From: Lepidodermella squamata
Lineage: Eukaryota; Gastrotricha
Direction: 5' to 3'
NCBI GenBank assembly: GCA_047495785.1
Contig: JBLDXI010000019.1
Span: forward strand, 3,038,001-3,102,000
Length of the DNA stretch: 64,000 nt
Part shown: positions 10,892 to 22,130 of the stretch, one piece after another
Position numbering within the stretch: position 1 is the first letter of the stretch
Layout of the letters: each line of letters begins with the position of its first letter
Translations under genes and position numbers: made by a program
Notes under the pieces: generated by a model
The model's input: only the letters and a program-made list of their open reading frames with translations
Told to the model about the DNA's origin: nothing
Database searches by the model: none

Positions 10892-11211
10892 ATGTTTCTT
10901 CAGATCACGATAGTTTTTGCTCTCCTCAACATTTTGAATTCGAATGGAAACCTGATCCCATCAGGTGAGGCTGGCGTCGACAATCAAGTGATCAAGCTAG
11001 GTATGTAGGTATTCAATCTTGATAACAAGACATCTGACCAGTGCTTTGAATTTTAGAAAATTTGATCTCGGATTTGTATGCTAACAAGAACGTCGATTCA
11101 CTGATCAATCTGAAGAAAGCATTTGACCGAGAACGGCACCACCGAAGGTGCCGCAGTCTGGTCGTAGAATTCGATATTCGCAAATGCCTCAAGGGGAAAC
11201 GCGTTCAATGA
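10892..11211 (+). CDS. Divergent small secreted peptide, C-x11-C form
   Basis: Exons 10892-11000 and 11057-11211, phase-1 intron of 56 nt, 87 residues. Signal peptide MFLQITIVFALLNILNSNG, then LIPSGEAG. Exon 2: helix (LISDLYANKNVDSLINLKKA), C-RSLVVEFDIRK-C, then a nine-residue basic end LKGKRVQ. The tail conserved in most relatives is missing, as in the 9.1-kb gene. TATAAATT lies at 10796, 96 bp upstream of the ATG. Confidence 0.77.
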
Positions 11212-11434
11212 GACAAGCGGCGAGCTGGACTGAAATACCGCGATTGAACTCCAGGGTTTATGGGGACGAAAGATACATTTTACATAAAAGTGAAAAATAT
11301 TGACGACTGAGGTCGAAGGATGATAATAAATTGCCGCTGGTGCTTTGAACCTCATTCTGAATTTCTAGCATTGACTTAGTTTACTGGCAGTTTATGGTCA
11401 ATGAAAATAAGTCGGCCATGAAAATAAGTTTTAT

Positions 11435-11806
11435 TTATTGCTGGTTCGCTTTATTCCCCAGCAGAATCCGTTGAGCTAGTATTTGATGGCTGACATAAAA
11501 TGGGAGCTGGCCCTTGCAAATAGCTCGCGAAAATAGCTTTTCAATGCAATCTTCCAATCGCGCCTTGTTTTGCCTGATTTTAAGAGAATGAATCATAGCT
11601 ATGAGGTCCGACTGCTCACCATTTTCAATGGCTTTCTGAATCCGATCATCTACAGGAAAAACATGCGAATCATCGCATTCATTGATGAAGAAATTCCAGA
11701 GCTTACGTATCATGTATATCCTTGGAATCGGATCAACAAATGAGACCCCACAATTAGTAATGGTTGGTAATACAAATACAAGGAAGAGGAAATAGCAAAA
11801 TATCAT
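11435..11806 (-). CDS. Small secreted cysteine peptide, LQQ-tail subfamily
   Basis: Exons 11707-11806 and 11435-11649 with a 57-nt phase-1 intron, 104 residues. The start at 11806 gives the signal peptide MIFCYFLFLVFVLPTITNCG; the frame is open further upstream to 11884. After splicing the junction reads YMIH-DRIQKAIENGEQSDLIAMIH. The cysteine pair is C-IEKLFSRAI-C, followed by KGQLPFYVSHQILAQRILLGN. The intron is readable in frame, so retention would insert 19 residues. Sits tandem with the next - strand member, whose 3' end is about 390 bp upstream. Confidence 0.8.
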   Translation of the reverse strand: MIFCYFLFLVFVLPTITNCGVSFVDPIPRIYMIRKLWNFFINECDDSHVFPVDDRIQKAIENGEQSDLIAMIHSLKIRQNKARLEDCIEKLFSRAICKGQLPFYVSHQILAQRILLGNKANQQ

Positions 11807-12192
11807 TTTCTGCAGAATCAGATCTGGAGAAGCCTGAGATTTTAAATTACGAGAGTTAGAGTTAGACATGGCAAGCCAAGTCACGCTAATAATTGTGTAT
11901 TTTCATTGATTAGCCAGAACATATTTCCCTATTACTACTCCTGGATGAGCATACATTTCAAAGCCAAATTATTGAGGGCTATCACGTTTCACTTATTTAT
12001 GAGCTTCAGAAATCTGGCCCAATACGTGAGATGGGGTCTCTAAGGCTTGTTCATGAAAGCTGCATTCATCCTCAGTCTGAAATCTGACACTGAAACGCCT
12101 TTTCGCGTATCTAGGGTCTGAAAAACATATCAGTCTAAAAAATATCTTCAGAAATTAATTAGAAAATACAATCAAACATTGCGGTACATCTT

Positions 12193-12540
12193 TTATTGCG
12201 TATGCATAGCTCTACGAGCTAAAATCTGCGGCATAAAATAGAACCCTATTTTTCCCTCGCAGATTCTACGAGATTTCCAAATAAATTGACACAGTTCGAG
12301 CAATTTCTTGCGTCGGTGAAATCGAATAGATGAAGCCAGTTGACTGAGTTGGTCGTAACTTTTACTTTCGAACAGTGTTGCTATATGATTTTCTGCAACA
12401 AAAAACAGGTATGTCATTCCGATGTTGACTGAAATCTTACGAATATCAGCCACAGTTTCCAGTCTGCGATCCATGGGAAGGCATGAAACAGGCCAGTTCC
12501 AAAGGACTAAGCTTGACAAGATGCAACCGATGATTTTCAT
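12193..12540 (-). CDS. Small secreted cysteine peptide, LQQ-tail subfamily
   Basis: Exons 12441-12540 and 12193-12392 with a 48-nt phase-1 intron, 99 residues. Signal peptide MKIIGCILSSLVLWNWPVSC. Exon 2: NHIATLFESKSYDQLSQLAS helix, basic RRKK, C-QFIWKSRRI-C, EGKIGFYFMPQILARRAM. The WKSR-I core is shared with the 0.4-kb gene. The intron is open in frame. A TATA-like element (TATATAG on the - strand near 12678) is upstream. Confidence 0.82.
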   Translation of the reverse strand: MKIIGCILSSLVLWNWPVSCLPMDRRLETVADIRKISVNIGMTYLFFVAENHIATLFESKSYDQLSQLASSIRFHRRKKLLELCQFIWKSRRICEGKIGFYFMPQILARRAMHTQ

Positions 12541-14192
12541 GTCGTTGAGCTTAGAATTGAACTACCTCTCATGTGCTAGCTGTCTGACTAAGCTAATAAT
12601 GATCAATCTAGGTATTGCGGGGTCATTGCGTGGCGCGGAGTCTGGACCTACCTCCGCCCAGCAGCTATCAGCTATATAGACATTTCGCTTGTGAAAACAA
12701 ACATATTTGTTGTCAAGAATTGATGTAAAATTGCGCTACTCATTGTAGGCGTGGTCATTGTTTTCATTATATTTTATTAATGATAGACGTTGGTCTTCGA
12801 ACACATTGTAGGTGAGCACAACTGCTAAGCGGAATCGGAAAATTCTAGTAGAGAGTGTGATTCATTTTTCCACTACTTTATCACTTCAAATTTTCCTGCG
12901 CCATTTCCAAACACACACGTGATCACGAGCGCACAATTAAGCAAAAATCACCCATGGGTGAAATGAAATGTTGTGAACAACGTCCCACATTTTGAATAAC
13001 GTACAAATGAAAACAGTTACGTATGACAATGTCCCGGAGTATCGTTTTGGACGCGAATCAAGTTTTTGCTTCACATCTTTCACCATGTCCACGCATAATG
13101 GAATTAGGGCTCGAATCGAATGTTAGCTTAGTGGTAAAAGTTAGTTGGTCAAATCCATGCCACTTTGTACGCTGTCAAACAAAAAAGATAAATGGGCGAC
13201 AACAGCGGGACATCGTACTTTTGAAAAATTTTGTCCATTCGATCCACGAGGGACGCGTCATGTTCAAAAACGGTGCTGCGACACGCAATTAGGTATGTCA
13301 AACTAATCAGGACTCTGGTAGACGATGATTTGTTGGCCAATGTCATTACTCCCACATATTGAATACACCACGAGCAAAAGGCCTATAATTGATCGAGAGA
13401 TATCGAGGCGCGGGGAATGTAATAGGCTGGTAACGAATTTTATGAATTTGAAGAAATAGATATTGGAGGGCGGTCTCTGAATGTTTGATGTCCGGTCGTG
13501 ATACCCCCTACTCGAGAACATTGTATTATGAGAGATTTCAGGCAAGCAGTGGTTAATGAATCGCATCAGGATATAAGGTGTCAGATTTACAAGCACACGC
13601 CAGTAGTCCATTAATGAATTTGTCCAGTTTTCTGGTTTCGAGTTGTCAAACAAAAGTCTCCCATTAACGTCAGAATATATTCAACTACAGACAATAGTAA
13701 TCAAATCTAGCATATTTATATAGAGGAATCAATCACCGCTGGATGCCTAAACGTCTATGAATATCGGTTTGTCGCTACTATACGTTGTTAAAGATGTCAC
13801 GCGACATCTAGCCAGGTTTGATGCGTTGTCAATAATTCAACACGGCCAAGTAATTAACAGCGTTATTTATACCTCATTTATCCCTTTGAAAGCTCCACAT
13901 TCAAAGCTATGCTCTATATTCTGACATCTGCGGCGCAAGATTTGATTGTGTGACCGTGTCTAATTTTCAGAATTTTCAAAACATTTATGCTTAGCGAGTG
14001 ATGCTTGATGTCACACGAATGGAGAACCGCTAATATGTTTGGCTAATCTCAATTACGGCTCTGCGGATCGTCACCGATCACGGCTAATGAGTGGTGGCAA
14101 TTTAAAGCTGATATCATTACGATCGAGCCAGAACGCAAAATCACTTTTGCCTTCGATAACTTGTACAGCTAATATTTCTGAATATTTTGGAA
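12541..14192. other. Intergenic, no gene recognised
   Basis: Open frames at 13023-13292 (+) and 13149-13653 (-) have no domain, signal peptide or family motif. Nothing repetitive noted. Confidence 0.4.
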
Positions 14193-14573
14193 ATGCATAC
14201 AATTTTCACAATCGTGCTCGTGATCGCCATTATTTCAGCTCTGAATGCAAAGGGAATGCCAATGGAAAGAGTAAATATATTCACGAAATCACAGCTCAAA
14301 GATTTCAGTAAGTTCGACTCCCAGCTTTATTCCAAATAATTTACTGACAATTGAATTCCCCTTTAACCAGGAAACAATCTTGCTATCCTCAGTAAAGGCA
14401 GCGATGGAAGAGCTGTTCTGCTTTCACTTCTTTTTGCTTATAAACGTCGCGAGAAGCAGTTTCGCTGGGAAAAGTGTATCGAAAGACTGGGATCACGAGC
14501 AGTTTGCAATAACACCATTGCCTTTTACATTTGGGCGCAGATGCTTGCGAAAGAGATTATGGCTGGGAACTGA
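14193..14573 (+). CDS. Small secreted cysteine peptide, WAQ-tail subfamily
   Basis: Exons 14193-14307 and 14371-14573 with a 63-nt phase-1 intron encode 105 residues. Exon 1 is a signal peptide (MHTIFTIVLVIAIISALNA). Exon 2, in a frame not apparent from a simple ORF list, reads NNLAILSKGSDGRAVLLSLL, basic KRREKQFRWEK, then C-IERLGSRAV-C, NNTIAFYIWAQMLAKEIMAGN and stop. The C-terminal AGN is shared with most + strand members. A tail of AATAAA at 14668. Confidence 0.86.
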
Positions 14574-15975
14574 ACTAATTCGAGCGAATTCGAGTTCCAA
14601 GTCCTAGACTAGACTGGAAAATATAGCACACTGTGTCTTTCTACACCATATCACATCATGCGACAGAATAAAAAATATTGTTATTCAAAATACCTATTTT
14701 ACGCATTTTTCCCGTTGAAACACAATCGGCTAGATCTTAATAAGTATTCATAGTGACGCCGAAGTTGAACGCTCAAGATGAAATCCAACAGTGCAGCCTG
14801 CAGGAATAGTTCTTACACGCTGAATTTTGGGTTTTCGACAAGGCTTTGGTGAATGAGGACAATAGGCGAAAATGAGCAAGTTTTACCGCAAGAACGACAA
14901 GTTTTTATTTTAGATTTATCTCGAGACTCAATTTCGGCGTCACTGTGGCCTTCTTTATTCCATTGCGCATTTTAGGTATATCCGCTTCTGAGTCGAAAAC
15001 GTTTAACAAGTCTTAAACAGGAGCCAACGTTGCCAACGGTGCTACCGCGGGAAACGAGGATATCGTACCGCCCAGTTTGCAAAGCCAAGGTTGAAAATCC
15101 CAAAAAGACCATAGGGGAACATTTGGTCATAGAATATGGTCCAGAAAATAACCCCTAGTTGGAGGATTGTATTCGATAGCAGGCAACAGGGACAAGACAT
15201 TTTTGCCAAAGCAGATGCTAATGAATAAAGTTTGCTCCCCATCCATCACATACCTTCATTCTGCACATATTTCACAGACATTCGTTCTCCCCAGACACAT
15301 GTCCGTAAATTACGGGGAGAAAACTTTAATCATTAGTTCTAGCATTATTTTGGCGACTCCGACTTCAAAACTGGCTCATTTCAGGCTTTTAGAACAAACG
15401 AAGTCTCCAATCTTGTGGTCAGTCGGGAGCAGATGTCCTATGAGTATTTGCGGTTAAAAAGCTCTTCACTGGTGAGAGAAAGACATGATACCTTCTACGC
15501 CTGCCTGTGTACAGCCTTTGTTGTGGTGTCTGGTCCACTTTTACAGAAGCTGACCAAGCTGAGCAAAAAACCCGTTCAACCGTCAGTTACGCTTCGTGTT
15601 CAATTCGTCCCGGTAATCAACATCGTTTTTCATTTTTTTCTATACCATACCGTCTGATATTAAACGAATCAATGATTGTAATAAATAAGCAATACTTGGC
15701 GGGGTAATAAAATGAGATCACATTTTATAATCCGCCAACCCATCAGTCAACTTGTTTTACGTTGACAAATTTACGGCAGACATAGAATCAGTTTGTTCCA
15801 GCATTTAATGCGATTATATAAATTGGACCAGTTGAAGGTCTACGCTCATGCCACGTATGCGTATGGGATGTTCAATGATGAAAGGAATTTGAACTACCTA
15901 TTTAAGGCCTGCGGGTGAAGGAAGGGAAGGCATATCGGGATTGCAGTGGTACATTTTTATTGTGAATTACTCAAG
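14574..15975. other. Intergenic, no gene recognised
   Basis: Several short open frames without recognisable domains. A TATA-like TATATAAATTGG lies near 15816 and ATTTAAGG near 15900, before the next peptide gene. Confidence 0.4.
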
Positions 15976-16349
15976 ATGATGCATTCCGTTGTTATTGTTG
16001 CGACCCTATTGTACACCAGTCATGCAGCTCCCCTTCCAGTCGGGGGAAACGAGCAGAACGCTACTGGGCTAATGGAGAAATTAGGTATATTAGTTGATAG
16101 CTTACGGCTTACGTCGCTAAAACTGGTAAATGAAATTTTTCACCAACAGAATATCGCGTGAAAATGCTGGTTCAGCAGAAAGACTTGAAAGCTTTAGCAG
16201 TCTTGGTGCGAGATGCTCGCGAACGTCAGCAGCAACTCCGCATGGCTAAATGTCTTGCCGAGCTTCATTTTTCAGCGATTTGCAACCAATCGGTCGGCTT
16301 CTACCTTTGGGCCCAAATTCGAGCGAGGGACATTCTCTACGGCAACTAG
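15976..16349 (+). CDS. Small secreted cysteine peptide, WAQ-tail subfamily
   Basis: Exons 15976-16084 and 16150-16349 with a 65-nt phase-1 intron, 102 residues. The start at 15976 (a second ATG follows at once) gives a signal peptide ending before APLPVGG. Exon 2: VKMLVQQKDLKALAVLV helix, RERQQQLRMAK, C-LAELHFSAI-C, NQSVGFYLWAQIRARDILYGN. Asn-x-Ser after the second cysteine is a possible N-glycosylation site, as is NHT in other members; whether it is used is unknown. Confidence 0.87.
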
Positions 16350-17156
16350 ACGCTTTTCCTCCGGGAAGTTAAAAATTTGATGTTGTGTCGAGTGTCATCC
16401 AAGAATAATGTCTCAAAAGGGTCACAATTGCTTACAGAAAAGAAGGAATATCCAAGTAGAATAAATTGGTACTTGATATTATTTGATCATAATAATTTCC
16501 CGATTTGCAGCAATGTATGATTCGCAAATCAGCTTGGAACTGTTCCCGGGTAAATGATTACAGAATGACTTCCATTAATATGCGTAATCAACAATCACTA
16601 ATCTGCTTTACCCTGATAGAGGCTGTTCTTCATTTCGTTCTTCGGCCAAAAATGATGCCGCCTTCACTTGATGGGCCAAATTTGCGACGACATGGCATGT
16701 CCGTATACCATGTTAAAAAGCTACAGGGAAAAAAGTATAACACCTCCGGAAAAAATGCATTGAAATGGACCCGAACGCCCCTTCATTTGGTGTTAATGAA
16801 ACTTAATCATGTTGTATGAGCTGGAATGAAGTGATCCAAATTGGTCAGATTTTCACTAATTTGCTTTTAATTCAATCAGCCAAAGGCCTTTCGATCTGAA
16901 ATAGGAGTCGAGTGGCAGGGTAACAGAAGCTGAGTATTATGCTGCCCATAACAGACTTAGCTGTAAATTTTGAAATAAAACGGAAACATGTTCATCAACT
17001 GCCGTCTACTCAGTTGGCTGATGTATACTTGTATGCCGGCTAATTCCTATTATCTTGATGATTCTTTTTCTCGATCCTAATTTTAGCATTCGCTTTCAAT
17101 CGCTTTCGAATCACTTTCAAATAAAAACGTTGGATCTCTGTCGTTTTGTCGTAATA
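16350..17156. other. Intergenic, no gene recognised
   Basis: A 104-codon open frame at 16505-16819 (+) shows no domain or signal peptide. Nothing else noted. Confidence 0.4.
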
Positions 17157-17654
17157 CAGTAGTTTTGCGTTAAGCCGGACTCCGCGCCAGAAGATTTAGT
17201 CCGGCTTAATGAAAGTCCGCTTTATTGTAAGCCGGGCTGGTCCGGTTTATAAAAAAAAAGTGCATTTCTTTACAAATTATCCAAGAATATAAGCGCCTAT
17301 TAAGTAATGAGCTATTTAGGTGTGTAAAAAGTTCGATTATCGCGATGGAATTAAGGTTTTGCCATATCGACAAATTATTTTTCAATGCTGCGATCATTTT
17401 TGCTATCAAAGCCACTCAAAAACAGCGTAAAGAGGGTGTTTCTGCGCTCTAGATGAAAATTATCCTGTAAGCCGGACTTTTTTGAGTTAAATTCACTAAA
17501 AATCAGTCCGTTATAACGCAAGTCCGACTTGTGATAGTCCGGCTTATTGCAACCATTTGCATGTAAGACGCTAGTCCGCCGCACGAGCCAAGCAAAATGG
17601 TCCGGCTAAGCGCAAGTCCGGCTTATGATCGTCCGGCTTAACGCAAAACTACTG
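17157..17654. mobile_element. TA-flanked MITE, CAGTAGTTTTGCG ends
   Basis: Perfect 24-bp terminal inverted repeats starting CAGTAGTTTTGCGTTAAGCC, with TA on both outer sides as expected for the Tc1/mariner/pogo superfamily target site. The 498-bp interior has many copies of AGTCCGGCTTA in both orientations and no transposase frame. Non-autonomous element. Confidence 0.85.
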
Positions 17655-17861
17655 TATATGTAAAAGACACAGCTTCACAGCAGTTCAAAATCGTCCATTT
17701 GGTGTTTTTAATTATTGATTTCTACTCCTCTGGTCGACATCGGAATGAGTGGCAATTCCACCCTGCTAACAACAAGGGAAGGTTGCCTCAAGAGGTTGCC
17801 CCTTACACCTTTCATGCTTGCATGCTCGAAAACTTGTTCAGCCCCGCAACATCATGATACA

Positions 17862-18900
17862 GTCATTAATTATTTATTTATTTATTTTATTTATGAGCAT
17901 TAATATCCAAGGGATGTAGGACAGCTCAGCTGAAAAAGAAGCATGATTAGTACAATTAGATTCGACGTGAAGAGGTCATTATGTAGATATCAACAAAGAA
18001 AGTTAGGAAATTAGGAAAAAGACAATGACATGCATACCAGTATAAAAATATCGTATTTAGACTCAACAAGGAATTAGAAATTAATCATCAGTAACGGTAT
18101 TTACAATTTCACCGCTTGCCTCGATGACGTCACAACCTTCCTCAGTGTTTGCAGTAGGTTCAAACAGTAAATAATGATAAGTTAGGTTCCGGCATTGATC
18201 CGCGCTGGTAGCTAAGCGAATTTCGTTCGGCAAGCCATTCCAGAACGTGGCGCCACGGTATCGAAGGCATCGCATCGAAGTATCGGTCTTCACGCGAGGG
18301 ACAACCAGCAGGTTGTTCGATGCATTTATGTTGACTTGCCTCCTTGTGACCCCAGCGGTTTTCTCTTGCAGTTTGAAGAACTCGGCTAAGGCAGCCGGTG
18401 CTTCGCCATTGATGCAGCGCCATATCATGGTTGCCAGATGAACTTTCCTTTTACCATCAAGGTCTAGCCATTTTAGCTTTTTCCTCAGGGATTCGATGTC
18501 ATCGTTTTCATTCGCATGACAAATTATGCGAATGGCTTTGTCCTGTCGTCGTTGAAGGCGCTCTAAGTTAGTTTTTGCCGCTTGGGCTAGGACGCTGTCA
18601 CAGTACATTAGGTGACAGAAGATGACACCATTAGCCATCAATTTGAGGGTTTTTCGATCAAGGAATTTAGCCGCAAATTTTAGAGCAAAGAGACCACCCC
18701 TGGTTTTGTTACCCACATGTTTGAGCTGTTCAGTGTGCAATAGTTTGTTGTCAATAATATAGCCCAGGACTTTGAGCGATGTGGTGATTTCAACTCTCGT
18801 ATTTTCGATTTTGATGGAGATTTCTGGGGGAGGTGCATCGGGATCAGTGGCTATGATTATCATCTGCGACTTTTTTCCATTGACTAGTAAGCTATTTGCT
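17862..18900 (-). mobile_element. 5'-truncated non-LTR retrotransposon (LINE)
   Basis: The - strand frame 18081-18863 (260 codons) matches the C-terminal part of LINE-type reverse transcriptases: thumb region KVLGYIIDNKLLHTEQLKH, then LERLQRRQDKAIRIICH and a conserved GATFWNGLPNEIR end. The catalytic palm with the (F/Y)xDD box is absent, so the copy is truncated at its 5' side near 18900, as usual for failed target-primed insertion. The 3' end runs into an (AAAT)n-type tail at about 17865-17895. Family is Jockey/CR1-like by general appearance; exact clade not determined. Confidence 0.8.
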
Positions 18901-19346
18901 ATTAATTGTCAGTGTTTTTATGACTAATTTCTCTTTAGGGGCGAATCGCACATTTATATCAAGTACAGCTCCAAATCACTGTCAATAATTGATGGCTGAT
19001 GTAATTTAATAATCTATCTGATTGCCAGTAATTGAATTCCCCACATGTGCGGGAGCGCGTTGAGCTGCTTTCATGTCCTAACAAAATATAAATAGGCAAT
19101 GTCCATAATGAATCATCTCTAGTTGTTCCATTTTTAAGAAACAAATCGCGGCTTCGATAATTAAAAAAACCCATCGGAATATCTGCGTCCCATCGTAAAT
19201 TCGATGCCCAATTTCCGAAGATGGGAAAAATGAAGAAGTTTTATGCTGAACCGTAAACTGGACCAAGCTTCGATTATCGTTAGGAACTCGGAAGAGCGTG
19301 AAAAGTGTTGCCACAAAAGGTTTCTTCCTGAAAGTGATTTCTTATA

Positions 19347-19499
19347 CAGGGTGGTTAAAAAATTCCGCAGAAGGCAAATTCGATGCGCATCAATTTCATG
19401 AGGAGCTTCAAGAATTTCAAGCATTATTTCGCCAACGCAACTCCTCATCAAAATGATGCGCATCGAATTCGCCTTCTGCAGAATATGTTGGCCATCCTG
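19347..19499. mobile_element. Short hairpin MITE, CAGGGTGG ends
   Basis: About 60-bp imperfect inverted arms (ACAGGGTGG...GAAGGC-AATTCGATGCGCATCA) around a short loop, flanked by TA on both sides. The first bases resemble the CAGGGTGAC end of the mariner at 32.3 kb, but the arms otherwise differ. Confidence 0.75.
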
Positions 19500-20716
19500 T
19501 ATGAGACAGGCATGTAAAATTAGGCCCTCACAACTTCTGTTGCGTCGCAAATTAGGTGCGAGGGGCGACTACGCTACGTAATTTGAAATTACGTTTAATG
19601 GTCGATCGTACCTTCCATAATAATCTATACATAGTAAAGTGGTTGTTTTGGCATTTCAAACATCATTTTTCAAAAATATTGTCCAGCTTGCGTAAGGGCC
19701 CTTCTCCAGAGCGCGAAGTAGAGGGGTGTGTTCCTGTACGCCAGTGTGAGAAACCCTCAAAAACCCTCAAAAGCAGCGAGGAAAGTAGCACGAGGGACGC
19801 CAGGGACGATGAGGGTAGTACCAGGGACGCGTACTTGGTAGGTTTGAGGGTCGGGGCGTCCTCGCCAGGGACGCTGAAGTCCCCGGTAGGTTGGCTGGTG
19901 AGCGTAGTTGTATCGCAAAATGAGTGTAGCAAAGGCTATTTTCAGCCTTATTTACGGCAAAATATGCTTAGCTTTGCTCGCTTCGCTCGCGATAATCATA
20001 GCGCATGCTAATTTGAAATTTGCGCTCGACTTTCAGAGCAGAACAGAAGTATTAATTTAAGTAACTTCATTCGTAACCAACTTGGAAAAATAAATTGTAT
20101 TCATCACAAGTTGATAAGTTTCAATTCCGTTATAGGTGAATTAAGGTCAATTTTGTTTTTTTATTTTTGAAATTGTACGAGTTTTTGACATTTTCAGGCC
20201 ATTCTTGCTGTAAAATCTCTAAAAATTGCTCGCTTCGCTCTCATAACACAGTTCCAAAGTAACATTCGAAGTTCCCAATGGAAATTTCAGGCTAATCAGG
20301 GGCGAAAAACGGAATTCGCAGACTAGAGTTCTCGATACTAAGTTATTAGAAATAACCTAGGTGTTCGCGAGCGAGCATAGCGAGCGAGCGGCAAATTATT
20401 TTACAGATAAACTGCGTCCCTGGCAGGTTGGCCGGCCTACTTTCCTCGCTGCTCAAAAGGCCCTGAGCAGCAAGTGCACGTTTTTTGCGAAATACTGCGA
20501 AGTTCCAGTGGGAATTGCAGGAAACTGCCCAAAAACGCCGTTTACTGTCATTTTTCACATTTTTTCAAAACTTACTGCAGTTTTTAAAAAAAACTGGAAG
20601 TTAAAGCAGGAATCCGCAGTCATTTCGCGAAATTGAATAAATTAAATCAATTGAATCAATTCGCGTGAAGTTTTTTCATGAAACTTGAGAAATTCGCGGC
20701 ATTTTATTTGCGACCC

Positions 20717-21609
20717 GAACACTCTATCGGCCGAAGGTTTTCGCGTGTACCTTTCCTGTAGCGCCGGGGTTTTTTCGATGTACCTACCAAAAAATTCGAC
20801 CCCCAGATTATTATATTTTCTTGAAGGTCACGGAAATCTAAGATCATTGGTCGATGTCCCGGATTTTTCCGGCTCATCCTTATTACGTAATAACAAAAAA
20901 CACTTACTCATATTTGAGTATACGGCGCCATCGTGCAAACTGCTTACTCACCTATGAGTATACGGCGTTTTCCAGCAAATCTCGTTTACTCACCTATGAG
21001 TATACGGCATCAGGTCTTACTCAGGTTTACTCTCATATGAGTATACGGCCTTAAAGCTCAAAGTTGCTATACTCACCTATGAGTATTTAGCGCTAGCTTG
21101 GAAACATTGCAAGACCAAATTATGCAGCTATCATGTGGTTTTAGGGTTTGGTTGTTGAAAAGACACTACCAGCGATTTTTTGGAATTTTTTTCTTGGATA
21201 GCGTGCCTTCTAAAAATGAGCTGTTTCGAACGAAAAATACTTTGAAACATGGCGCATCTCATGTAGGTAAAATGAAAAAATTAGCTAATTCTGAAATTCG
21301 ATAATCTATCTATAATCGATAATCGATAATCGATAATCAGTGATTTCTTATTCAAGGAATGAGTATAGGGTGATTTTGACTTCAGATTTGACATCTACGG
21401 GTGTGACTTGTGTCTTGGGGTGCATCATGGGTATTTTCAGATGCACAGGTCTCACGTAAAAAAATCGCAAAAAAGCAACACTTCTATGTACTCATATATG
21501 AGTATACGGCGAATTTCTGCAAATTGGAGGCTACTCAAATGTGAGTATATAGCGAATTTCTGCAAATCCGAGAATACTCACATATGAGTATTTGGACGAT
21601 AGAGTGTTA
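20717..21609. repeat. Palindrome-rich element with AACACTCTATCG ends
   Basis: Bounded by AACACTCTATCG at 20717 and its reverse complement CGATAGAGTGTT at 21598. Inside are eight copies of a palindromic word of the form TACTCAcctaTGAGTA, most followed by TACGGC (near 20905, 20942, 20985, 21029, 21069, 21487, 21531, 21576). A short ATCGATA run lies at 21310-21335. No coding frame. Could be a non-autonomous transposon or a satellite-like array. Confidence 0.65.
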
Positions 21610-22130
21610 ACTTCCATGTGAAATATTTCTTCGTCGCGCAGTTAAAAAACTTTCGATGATTTTTATTTATTTTCACTGCGAAGTGAGAAGTATAGTGAAC
21701 GAAAGTGAACGAAATTGGATGTCTCGACGTTTAGTTTTCATTGCGGAAAATTCCCTGGTTCAAAAAACTGCCTTCTACTTTTCGGGATCAAACTGTTTTT
21801 ATTTATCATAAAATGTCTCGTTTTCCCCCGATTTTTCCTAATTTTTCCTAATTATTTACCTGAATCCTGAAAATAACCGAATTTTTATCGTTTTCAGCAT
21901 GAACCATCAAGAATATAAGAATGCCAGCAAAATTCGATAATTCAGATATTTCGTAAAAGCCAAATTTTTAATGACTGAAAATTGTCGTTCTAAATAAAAG
22001 CTGAAATAGGGCAAAATCATTGTTATTAAGGCGCTCGATTGTTGTGCACACAAGCCTCAGGGTGTTGCGTAATCACGCCATGCTTCAAAAATGTGGCTTT
22101 TTGCTTCATTCCAATCATCTTATTTTAGTT

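Noticed and set aside
18081-18863. LINE frame as a host gene
   Set aside because: Its C-terminal reverse-transcriptase motifs and the A-rich microsatellite tail show it is a truncated retroelement.
19556-20011. 151-codon + strand frame
   Set aside because: Low-complexity, purine-rich direct repeats (GGGACG words) explain the openness; no domain or conservation signal.
20905-21600. Regularly spaced palindromes considered as a CRISPR-like array
   Set aside because: Eukaryotic context, variable repeat sequence, irregular spacing and inverted outer ends fit a transposon or satellite instead.
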